A DNA stretch of 64,000 bases from Halichoerus grypus (lineage: Eukaryota > Chordata > Mammalia > Carnivora > Phocidae), in the NCBI RefSeq assembly GCF_964656455.1, contig NC_135715.1, positions 78,195,414-78,259,413 on the forward strand. Reading direction: 5' to 3'. Positions 48,829-56,810 of the stretch are shown piece by piece. The notes beneath the pieces are model-generated. The model ran no database searches and had not been told where the DNA came from. It saw only the letters and a program-made list of their open reading frames with translations. How positions within the stretch are numbered: the first letter of the stretch is position 1; every line of letters begins with the position of its first letter. Position numbers and translations under genes: made by a program.

Positions 48829-49057
48829 GGACACTTGGGTGGCTCAGTAGGTTAAGCATCTGCCTTTGGCTCAGATCATGATCCCAGGGTCCTGGGTTTG
48901 AGCCCTGCATCAGTCTCCTTGCTCAGTGGGGAGCCTGCTTCTCACTCTGCCTGCCGCTCCCCCTGCTTGTGTGTGCTCCCTTCTTCTCTCTCTCTCTCTC
49001 TCACTCTCACTCTCTCTCTCGCTCTCTGACAAGTAAATAAATAAAATCTTTAAAAAT
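48829..49057 (+). repeat. CAN-SINE, sense, TSD
   Basis: Sense copy with an expanded CT repeat (48984-49026); TSD aaattaaaaatttga at 48813 and 49058. Confidence 0.95.
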
Positions 49058-49073
49058 AAATTAAAAATTTGAA

Positions 49074-49785
49074 TGGAAGGTTTTAGAACATATAGGAGCA
49101 TATAGACCTTTTCAGTGGGATTTTTATTTCAGTTACAGACATAACAACATGCTGCTCAAGTCTGCAAATAAAACAGAAATTGCAGCCAACTATAAACGTA
49201 ATGAGAAATAAGTAAATAGCTGGTGTTGCTGTCATAGCTCACTCAGCATAAAAAGTAAGCTAACGGAGGATGTGGTAAGAAAAGAAAATTTGTTTTAGCA
49301 ATTCGTCTCTTAATAATGTAAAGTGTCAACATAAGAATTCTCTAAATGCAGAATGTGATTTTTATCTTGACAGTGTTTCTTTGAGGTCTTCTGGGAACAA
49401 ATCTTCTTAAACTCTTGAGCAATTCTGACTTATGCAATCACATACTTTATTACTCATCTGAGAAGCAGAGTGGCTATGCGGAGAATGAAGCTGTGCTCCG
49501 TGGTGTTGGAGGGCTGGAAAGGCAGGTCTGCAGAGACTGTCCAGGTGGCCACCGTGGAAGCCTTGCTGGGACCCTGGACCTTCTCCTAAACATGCCCCAG
49601 AGAGTTTTACCGAGTTTTCCACAAGGTCCTGTTTTCCAAAATGGAAATAAATAACAAAATAAACCAAAATCAGAGAAAATTTTTCTCTCATGAATTTAAT
49701 ATTAGAAAACATGTTTAAGAATGAAAACTTAATACTGGGGATTTTCTCCTCTGGTATCAGAAACATTTTCATTATTGTGAAACAT
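49074..49785. other. No gene recognised
   Basis: Plain sequence; a 130-codon minus-strand open frame ending at 49407 is unsupported. Confidence 0.4.
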
Positions 49786-49789
49786 AAGA

Positions 49790-49862
49790 GTTTGTACACT
49801 TAAAAATGGTTAAGATGGTAAATTGTAAGTTAGGTGTATTTTACCAAAATTGAAAAAAATTG
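49790..49862 (+). repeat. L1M 3'-terminal relic
   Basis: gtacacttaaaaatggttaa, gatggtaaattgtaagttag, gtgtattttaccaaaatt. Confidence 0.65.
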
Positions 49863-50369
49863 GAGAGAAACCTAGAGGTGGAATCTATTAAATAGGTTCT
49901 TATTAAATACAGGCATTTTAAAAATTACAAAATATAAAACATTTCTGGTCATTCATCTGCTATCTAGTAATCTATTACTCTCTTAAAAACAATAATAATC
50001 TACTTGTCTCTAAGTCTGACTTTCTACAATATATACCCTTTGGGAAATATCCAGAAACTGAAGAAGCGAAAGGCCTTTTAACAGTTGAAATAGCCATCAC
50101 GAAGTCCTAGTTCTTCCTTGCAGAGGAAAGACCTTTAGGAATGAGAAGTTCTATTAGCTCTTACTTTACATACAATTTTGATAAGCTGAGTAATCTTTCT
50201 TACACAACAGTAGATTGAAAGCAGAAAATTAGTAAGGTATGGTATTTGACTAGAGACTGGAATCTTGATAGCAGAGGAAAAAAAAAGGAGTTGATTACCT
50301 AACAGAGGCAAAACTAACTGCAAAGAAATCCCTCAAAAAAGCCCCCAAACAAACAAGAAGGGGAGGAGG
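49863..50369. other. No gene recognised
   Basis: AT-rich plain sequence. Confidence 0.4.
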
Positions 50370-50557
50370 AATGGGATTTGTTTAATGGGTAAGAGTCTTA
50401 GTTTGGGATGATAAAGTTCTGGAGATGGGTGGTGGTGATGGTTGTACAACATTGTGAACGTACTTAATGGCACTGAACTGTACACTTAAAACTAGTTAAA
50501 ATGATAAATTTTATATTATGTATATTTTATCACAATTACCAAAAAAAGGTTAGAAAA
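50370..50557 (+). repeat. L1M 3' UTR relic, sense
   Basis: gatgataaagttctggagat, gggtggtggtgatggttgta, gtacttaatggcactgaact, gtacacttaaaactagttaa. Ends about 100 bp before the isolated exon-like segment. Confidence 0.8.
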
Positions 50558-50656
50558 AGAGCTCATCATTGGAACAGAGCCCCCAACTAATAGAGCTGAT
50601 ATTATTAACCCTTTCTCTGGATTTTTTTTCTTTTCATTTTTTTTTCCTTTCTCTAG

Positions 50657-50774
50657 AAGTTGCTACAAGTTTGCAGAACCGAAAACTCCGAACAACAATG
50701 AACGAGTAGATCTCTTTGGCGAGCCCAGAGTCATTGGTTTCAAGGAAAAGGTGGTATTAAATTTTGATATTTGA
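50657..50774 (+). CDS. Isolated exon-like open segment, gene unidentified
   Basis: A long pyrimidine tract ends in a good acceptor (tttctctag, AG at 50655-50656). After one base, the frame reads SCYKFAEPKTPNNNERVDL followed by FGEPRVIGFKEK, with protein-like composition and no stop. At 50750 there is a possible donor, AAG|GTGGTA, which is weak. If not spliced, the frame continues VVLNFDI and stops at TGA 50772-50774, with an ATTAAA polyA signal four bases later (50778-50783), so it could be a 3'-terminal exon of a gene lying to the left. No partner exon was found in the window and I do not recognise the protein. It lies between L1 and MIR relics in otherwise plain sequence. Confidence 0.42.
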
Positions 50775-50777
50775 GAT

Positions 50778-50783
50778 ATTAAA
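50778..50783 (+). terminator. ATTAAA polyA signal after the isolated exon
   Basis: ATTAAA lies four bases after the in-frame TGA of the exon-like segment at 50657. The short distance is unusual, so this may be chance in AT-rich DNA. Confidence 0.25.
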
Positions 50784-51265
50784 GTGCATTCAGTATATTT
50801 GAATTAGCAGGTAAGTTCTTTATATGTAGTCTCGGGGGAAGAATATGGTTCCTATTCTTGTGGAATTTATGATCTAATCAAGGAAACAAAAGACATGGGT
50901 ATAAAACAAATTAAATCAGTGTAGCTCATCTAGTTTTTTTAGGGCTTTTAAGACTAGAGCCTGCTTTTCGGGCACTAAGGCATAAAGAGGCTGAGCCATA
51001 ATCAGGTTTTTTGCATTGGAAGCTTGGGGAGGGGTGGGAGGCAGGTAGGTAGTCTTAGGGCATATTCCTCAGGGGCCTCAGTGAGAACCCCTAAAACATC
51101 CTGGCCTCATAACTGCAGGGGACTGGCCAGGGAGTGGATCCACAGCCTCTCTCTGCTCTGGCTCGTGCTGGAGACACATCTTTGAATTCCCCTCTTCCTC
51201 ACTGCACAAAGCCCATTATTTGATTTCAGTTTCCTTATTTATAAGTGCATTATAATCGTGATTCT
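50784..51265. other. No gene recognised
   Basis: Plain sequence. Confidence 0.4.
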
Positions 51266-51269
51266 TGAG

Positions 51270-51450
51270 GTCCGTGATTTCAAGCTTTGGAGTCAGATCT
51301 ATCAAGGTTTGAATCCCAGCTCTTGGTTACTGGGGCTCTCTGTGTTTTAGGGTCCTCTTCCAGAAAAATGGGGTTAATAACATGGTTGTCTAGAGCATTA
51401 AATGAGAATACACAGGTTTAGGGCAGCAGCTGGTATAGAGTAAAGACATA
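51270..51450 (+). repeat. MIR
   Basis: agctttggagtcagatctat, caaggtttgaatcccagctc, cagaaaaatggggttaataa, gagcattaaatgagaa. Confidence 0.85.
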
Positions 51451-51668
51451 TATATTTATATATATATACACATACATACTATGTTAATTAATTTATACAT
51501 TGTAGCTTTGCCACTGCTGTAGGCTTTATGCTCAGCTGGACTTGTGTTCTCTCTCTCTTTTCTCCTCTTCTCAGCTGATGCATTGTGTGGATGTACTTAT
51601 TAAACACAATTTTTGTTAATTATTCTATTTAAAAGTATTAAGAACTATGAGACAAAAATCACCCAGAA

Positions 51669-51857
51669 GGGTGAAATAGGTGAAGGGGATTAAGAGTACA
51701 CTTATCATGATGAGCACTGAGTAATGTATAGAATTGATGAACCACTATATTTTACACCTGAAATTAATGTAACACTGATGTTAACTACACTGGAATTAAA
51801 ATTAAAATCTTCATAAAAAAATCAAGTACATATAAAAAATAATAAAGAAATAAAACA
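51669..51857 (+). mobile_element. 189-bp L1 3' end, sense, with TSD
   Basis: A very short 5'-truncated carnivore L1 (gggattaagagtacacttat; acacctgaaattaatgtaac; ttaactacactgg) with an A-rich tail and an exact 15-bp TSD aaaaatcacccagaa at 51654-51668 and 51858-51872. Confidence 0.93.
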
Positions 51858-51926
51858 AAAAATCACCCAGAATGACTACATCCAGAAACTACAACTTTCA
51901 GCATTTGGCTGCATACTTTTCTGGAC

Positions 51927-52092
51927 TTAAAGATTTTTTTTTGAGAGAGAGAGAGAGCAGGGGGAAGGGCAGAGAGACAAGCAGACTCCCTGCTGAGTGT
52001 GGAACCAGAGGCAGGGCTGGATCCCAGGACCCTGAGATCATTACCTGAGCCAAAGTCAGCTGCTTAACCAACTGAGCCACCCAGGCGCCCCC
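51927..52092 (-). repeat. CAN-SINE, antisense
   Basis: Antisense copy with a shortened tail complement and GA repeat; ends ccacccaggcgcccc. Confidence 0.92.
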
Positions 52093-52099
52093 CCATATC

Positions 52100-52195
52100 T
52101 GTATATTTTTAAAAATTCTATATTATATGGTATAAAATATATATTTTTGTATACATATTTTAATATAAATATATATACTTATATTATTTTACAAA
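52100..52195. repeat. AT-rich low-complexity stretch
   Basis: Degenerate tatat/aaata units. Confidence 0.7.
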
Positions 52196-52214
52196 ATTGG
52201 ATACCACTTGCTTT

Positions 52215-52375
52215 TTTTCGAACACATCTACAAGACTGTCAGCTCCAGCAGGGGATAAATCATGTGGTTTTGCTCTCCATGGTATCCCCAGTGCCTGGTT
52301 TAGCCCATGACTCATGGCAGTACTCAAAAAACAAAAAAACAAAAAACCCTAAGGAATGAATGACTCCGTATCAAT
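52215..52375 (+). repeat. L2/MIR 3'-end relic
   Basis: agactgtcagctccagcagg, catggtatccccagtgcctg, aggaatgaatgac. Confidence 0.5.
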
Positions 52376-52460
52376 AAACACATATCCAGAATAACAATAA
52401 ACACGACCATTAATCATAATATTCTCCTGCATAGGTGTGTCAATTTGTCCAAGCAAGCTT

Positions 52461-52660
52461 TTTTTTTTTTAAAGATTTTATTTATTTATTTGACAGAGAG
52501 TGTGCGTGTGCACAATCAGGGGAAGTGGCAGACAGAGGAAGACAGAGAAGCAGGCTCCCCACTGAGCAGAAAGCCCTATGTGGGACTTGATCCCAGGACG
52601 CTGGGATCATGACATGAGCTGAAGGCAGACGCTTAGCTGACTGAGACATCCAGGCACCCC
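52461..52660 (-). repeat. CAN-SINE, antisense, exact TSD; the last in the window
   Basis: Complete antisense copy; TSD tccaagcaagctt at 52448-52460 and 52661-52673. No further CAN-SINE follows to 64,000. Confidence 0.96.
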
Positions 52661-52749
52661 TCCAAGCAAGCTTCTATTTAGAAGTTTACTTGTTTCCAAT
52701 TTGTTTCATATATAGATATTTGAAAACTTTAAAAAAATGTTTTTTTAAA

Positions 52750-53250
52750 GGCACAAAGAATAACACAGCACACATGATTAAACCTATTCACCCAGAATCA
52801 ACAAATTTTAAGATTTTGACAGTTTTGCATCACTTTTTAAATAAAAGAAATAACATATTGGAGGTAAAGTTGAAGTCCTCATTCTACTTTTCTCAGTTTA
52901 ATTTCCCTCCTTCCTTCTACATAGGCAACAGCCATCATGAATTTGGTGCATCTTCTTGCAGTCTCCATGTCTATACTTATAAAAGTATTGATTAGTATAG
53001 GTTCTGTGGCATTTTATTGATGAATATGGTATCATAGTGTATATACAGTTCTGCACCTTGCTTTTTTTCCACTCTACAATTCGAATTCTATCATTTATCC
53101 TATGAAAAGTATAGAGCTAGTTCATTCACTTAGCTTTTTTGTCACTTGAATATCTACCTTTTATTTTCCTATTATTCCCTATTGCTGGATATTGTAGGTT
53201 AGTCTTGATTTTTCACTATTGCAAACAATGCTTTAATGGTCAGTATAATT
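52750..53250 (-). mobile_element. L1 3'-end fragment, antisense, decayed
   Basis: tttgcatcactttttaaata, attctatcatttatcctatg, ttgctggatattgtaggtta, ttgcaaacaatgctttaatg resembles the complement of an old L1 3' UTR. Confidence 0.55.
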
Positions 53251-54399
53251 ACAAAATTTTATTGGGGTTTATACAAAATTTTTAAGTCACTAAATTCCTT
53301 TTATTTGCAACATTTCCTTGACAAAAAAAATGTTTTCTTTAATTATGTTTACATCTTCGAAGACAGCAAGGGCAGGACCTTTAAACACACACAAAGAAGA
53401 ATCGCAGCCAGCCCTACCGGCCTGGGGCTGGGGAGGAGAGAGTGAGGTCAGTGTATGAGTGAAAAGGTACACAGGTGAGTGCAAGACGGACTCAATTACA
53501 GAATACCCACTGGGGACTTATACCGTCCAAGATGCCTGGGTAGAGCACAGGATAAGATTGAAAAATGAAATTGAACTCTAAGCCGCACAATAATTGGTTT
53601 AATTACCAGAGCTCAAAGAGTAGAGAAAACAGGAGAGCGATCTAGGAAGTTTCATTCCTTGTGAGAGCTAAGGCGGAGGCAGGGCTGAAAGCCTGGGTGG
53701 GAATTAGACGAAAGTGGACAGGATGGCAGACCAGGGACTTGTAAGGTTGTTAAAAAGTCCAGAGATAATGACCTTCATTACCATTTCTTTTCACATTAAA
53801 ATTTAAGAACTTCACAAGAACTTATTAGTTAAAAAGGAAATAGGACTGGCTTTTAAAACAATATTAGCCCTCACCATCACCTGCCACAGACTGTAGGTGG
53901 TAGGAAGTATGATGTCAGGAGAGTCCAGAAGTAGATTAAGGATTGCTTCCAGGCTATTCAACTCACATCTCTGCACAATCCCTGCATATGCCCTTGTACC
54001 ACACCCACAGACCACAAATGGAAATGCAAAACTCAGACTCACTTGTTGGTATACATTTCTGTCTAGTTCTGCACGTCATGAAACATTTCTCATAAACAAA
54101 ATTTCCACAGCACTGGGGTTTGATTAAATTAAAACTAATTTTGGATATACATTTGAACGTCCTTTATTACTTGATTCCATGGACTAAGCTGTCCTCTTCT
54201 GCCCTTACTTTTAACAGCTGACACCTATTTGGTAACTTGGTGGCTCCTTCAGGCCTGTTAACTTACTTTCTTCGCCAGGGCTGGTGTGAGACGCTTAAGA
54301 AAACAGTGGCTTTAACGACAGAGTTACCAACTTTTATACCAGTGCAGTCGAAGCGGCAATACTGGAGCTGGGGGTGGGTGACAAAGTGGCAAAAAGGTC
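53251..54399. other. Upstream flank of the CpG island, no gene recognised
   Basis: Plain sequence left of the promoter. No repeat or splice-supported open frame seen. Confidence 0.45.
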
Positions 54400-54536
54400 C
54401 GCAAGAGTCGGCGGGGAGGCCGCGGGCAGGTGGCGGCGGGCGCTGGCGGCCGCGACCGGGAGGCAGGAAGCGGCGGCGGGGCGGAGCGGGCCGGCCGCCG
54501 AGCAGCCAGGGCCGCAGGCGCCCCGCCCGGGCTGGT

Positions 54537-54641
54537 ATGCGGCCGAGAGTGACGCGGGAGGCGGGGTCACGTGACGCCCGTGGAATGCCAACAATGTAGC
54601 GAATGTCCCACTTGGGTCTGCGCGCTGGAACCTCGGCGTGA
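54537..54641 (+). promoter_or_regulatory. Cluster of short upstream ORFs
   Basis: Ahead of the likely start codon there are ATGs at 54537, 54585 and 54594, all in one frame and closed by a TAG at 54597-54599, and an ATG at 54603 closed by TGA at 54639-54641 after 12 codons. If transcription starts upstream of them, they would act as upstream ORFs that reduce or condition initiation at 54655. The transcription start is not known, so some may lie in the promoter instead. Confidence 0.45.
54566..54575. promoter_or_regulatory. CLEAR-type E-box (GTCACGTGAC)
   Basis: Perfect 10-bp palindrome GTCACGTGAC, 80 bases upstream of the ATG at 54655 and inside the CpG island. This is the optimal CLEAR element bound by TFEB/TFE3/MITF; USF and MYC/MAX also bind the CACGTG core. 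Half CRE motifs (TGACG) lie on either side at about 54550 and 54572. The location fits a proximal promoter or 5' UTR site. Regulation by TFEB is inference from the motif only. Confidence 0.7.
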
Positions 54642-54654
54642 GCGCCCCGGGAAG

Positions 54655-54810
54655 ATGGAGCAGCCGCCGCCCGCGCCGCCGCCGCCCGGGGCTCCCCCGT
54701 ACCCGTGGGGCCAGCAGCCGCTCCAGCCACTGGCGCCCGGTCCCCCGGCGCGCGAGGCCCCGGAGCCACGGACGAGGACGCCCCGGAGGGTGTAGACCGC
54801 GCCCCAGGAG
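54655..54810 (+). CDS. Candidate first coding exon, proline-rich N-terminus (unidentified small gene)
   Basis: The ATG sits in a good Kozak context (gggaagATGG), inside the CpG island and 80 bp after a CLEAR palindrome. It opens with MEQPPPAPPPPGAPPYPWG, a typical disordered proline-rich start. It is the only ATG in the GC-rich core not followed at once by a stop. This frame closes at TAG 54793-54795. The best splice donor nearby is GAG|GTGAAG after 54810, beyond that stop. The -1 frame stays open to this donor (ending ...DEDAPEGVDRAPG plus one base) and would join exon 2 if its acceptor is the CAG at 56173-56175. So either one base is missing from the exon, or a weak donor (CC|GTAC or CC|GTGG, codons 15 and 17) is used with the acceptor at 56165, or the ATG frame is itself an upstream ORF. 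I do not recognise the protein. The end given is the strong donor. Confidence 0.5.
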
Positions 54811-56165
54811 GTGAAGGGGCAGGGGCGGGGGGCGTGTGGCCAGGGGCCAAGGCGGGGCGGCTGGAAGTTTCCGCGGGCCGGCGGGGCCCCGGGGCGCCCC
54901 GCGCCCACCCTCGGGCCGCTGCGGGCCGCGGCTCCGGGAGGGGCGCCCGACTCGGCGGGGCGGCCCGGCCGAGGGGCGGGGAGCGGGGCGGCCGAGGAAG
55001 TTTGTCCCGAGCGGAGCCCTGCGCCCTGCCCCCACGGCCCCCGCCCGGCCCGGGCCCGGAGCCGCCTCCGCTGGCCGCGCGTCGTCGCGGGCCGTCCGGA
55101 GTCAGCCGAGCCGGGGAAGTTGGGAGCGAGCGCCCGGCCGGCGGGGCTGCGCCGCTTTGTTGTGCGCCGGGCGGCCGCGGCCGGGCTCCCGGCGGGGCTG
55201 GAGCGGCCCGGCCCGGGGCGGCGAGCGGGGCGTCCCGAGAGGCCGTCCGCGCCAGGGGTACCCCGCCTCCACGGTCCTGGGGAGCTGGGCTTTTACCCCG
55301 AGACCCGGCCGGGCGCCGTGCCGGCTGGGGGGCCCGACAGCGTCGGGATCCCGCGCCCGCTGCACCGCGGTCCACAGAGGCCGCGCCGTCGTCCGCCCCG
55401 GGCGGTGCGGTCGTCCCTCCACAGGCCGCGGTGTCGTGCCCCCGCTGGCCGTGCGGTCGTCCCCCGACCCGCCTGCCACGGACGGTGCAGCCCGCAGAGC
55501 CCCCGGTGGTGCCGGGCTGGCGCTCGCTCCGACCTCTCCAAGTTTGCCTCCCGGTCCTCGCGGGTCGCAGCCCGAGCTTCAGGGACGCCTTCGCGGCCGT
55601 GAGAGCGGCGGCCGTTGCATAATACGCCTTTCCTGCGTCCTAGTTTAGCCGACTTTCTGGAGCTTGTCTTTTCTGATGCAACCTCACGTGCAGTTAGTTC
55701 CCCTGCCGGACTCCGGCGATGCGGATTCTGAGTTTATTCGCGTTTTGCCAGTCACCTCTCCGCAAGCCTGCCTTCGGAACTTCAGGAAGAGCATCTCTCT
55801 CGGGGTGAAGTCTGGCTCGCGGGGTTGGGCGGGAGTGCAAGCCTGGAGCAAACCTGTCGTCCTTTGATTCCGAGTCCCCGGTACCCCAGGGGAAGGCGGG
55901 GAAGGTAGACCCCTCCCAGAAGGTGAAACACCTGACGGCACCGGGGCCCGGGTGTCCTAGGCTGCTGGCTGGCTGTATGTTCTGAGCCCTTCGAATGAGA
56001 AGTTTTTTTTTTTTTTCTTGCAATCATAACCGTGAAAGTATACTTTATTTGTAGTTTTATTATGACAAAATCTTAAACAAGAACTTTTACATTTTCACAC
56101 GTATGGAGGATATAAGTGAGCGTGCTCTTAATAGTAATCTAGACTTTTAAAAAATTGTTTAACAG
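54811..56165 (+). other. Probable first intron of the small gene
   Basis: Begins with GTGAAG and ends with the acceptor at 56165 (or 56175). Its first 0.8 kb is the rest of the CpG island; the remainder is plain. No SINE or L1. Confidence 0.5.
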
Positions 56166-56263
56166 TACTCTTAAGCCAGGGACTATACATTTGGCAGATA
56201 AAAATCCAGTGGCCAAACAGCTCTCTTCCCAAAGTATTCGGCAAATATGTTACATTTTAAAAG
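56166..56263 (+). CDS. Internal coding exon of the same small gene
   Basis: Exon bounded by an acceptor (ttgtttaacag) and a strong donor (AAAAG|GTAAGT). One frame is open throughout and reads TLKPGTIHLADKNPVAKQL, then SSQSIRQICYILK; the other two frames hit stops. It begins with one base completing a codon and ends with one base (G) of the next. An alternative acceptor, CAG at 56173-56175, would start the exon at 56176 and match the phase of the strong exon 1 donor. The second half looks helical and amphipathic. No domain is recognised. The splice to the next exon keeps the frame open, the main reason to believe it is coding. Confidence 0.65.
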
Positions 56264-56348
56264 GTAAGTTGGCCCACATTTTACTAAGAAACTTAAATAT
56301 ACTGAAATTTGAGTGGAAAGTCACAAAATGTGTATTGTCTTTTTACAG

Positions 56349-56410
56349 GTGTTCTGTTTAAATTAGTAGATGAGGAGCCTTCCTTTAATAATGGAGAAAG
56401 CAACTCGTGA
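56349..56410 (+). CDS. Terminal coding part of the small gene
   Basis: Preceded by a strong acceptor (ttgtctttttacag). Joined to the final G of the previous exon it reads GVLFKLVDEEPSFNNGESNS and stops at TGA 56408-56410. The intron before it (56264-56348) is only 85 bp and not a multiple of three, so intron retention would change the C-terminus. Exons 2 and 3 together give about 53 C-terminal residues: a predicted helix followed by an acidic, Asn/Ser-rich tail with no signal peptide or membrane segment. Function unknown. Confidence 0.62.
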
Positions 56411-56810
56411 CTTATTTTTAGGAAATTTGTACTAAGTAGATCTTGCTCCATATAGTTAGTTGAATCTCAGGATAAATCCCTCCATGAAGGATCACCATTT
56501 TTGAGTGCTAAATCAAGAGACTAAGCTGACTTGTATCTTTTACTTTTTCCTTTAGCTTTTACTATTTCCTATTTTTACTCTTTCCTTTCGTAATAAGGTA
56601 GTAACAGAACGATCTTCCAAAATAAGAATGCAGAGACTGTTTAAGAAAGTCTGTTTTAAATTATAATTAACAAGACACTATGTTATTCAGCCTCTCATAA
56701 AATTTGGTCTCATTATCCAGGTATATAGAACACTGTTTAATGAGTACAGCAGCATTCCTTTGAAATTAAAATTGCTAAACATTTAATAAATCTCAAAATG
56801 TAAAGCAATT
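56411..56810 (+). other. Probable 3' UTR with polyA signal
   Basis: AT-rich, repeat-free sequence following the TGA at 56408. AATAAA at 56785-56790 is the first canonical polyA signal downstream; another lies near 57743. The cleavage site is not determined. Confidence 0.4.

Larger units (their letters stand above)
54400..55640. promoter_or_regulatory. CpG island promoter
   Basis: About 1.2 kb of very GC-rich, CpG-dense DNA in a window that is otherwise AT-rich and CpG-poor. It contains many GC-box (Sp1-type) runs, an intact CACGTG palindrome near its left side, and a first exon on the + strand. Such islands normally mark TATA-less housekeeping promoters. Long open frames on both strands here are a side effect of low stop-codon density. 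No SINE or L1 copy has inserted in it. Transcription toward the + strand is supported by the exons at 56.17-56.41 kb; a divergent transcript is possible but I see no minus-strand exon. Confidence 0.93.

Noticed and set aside
49407..49799. 130-codon minus-strand open frame
   Set aside because: No splice sites at suitable positions and no family resemblance; part overlaps an L1 terminal relic.
563..52660. tRNA genes, because many segments contain A- and B-box-like text
   Set aside because: All are CAN-SINE heads followed by SINE bodies and A-rich tails; none has an intact cloverleaf ending.
54263..55375. 370-codon minus-strand open frame (and a 233-codon partner) over the CpG island
   Set aside because: Stop-poor GC-rich DNA gives open frames in all directions. 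The composition is Arg/Pro/Gly/Ala-rich without domains and there is no splice or initiation support.
54705..55648. Three overlapping + strand open frames of 263-305 codons
   Set aside because: They run through the splice donor and the rest of the island in three frames at once and have no ATG start; an artefact of base composition.
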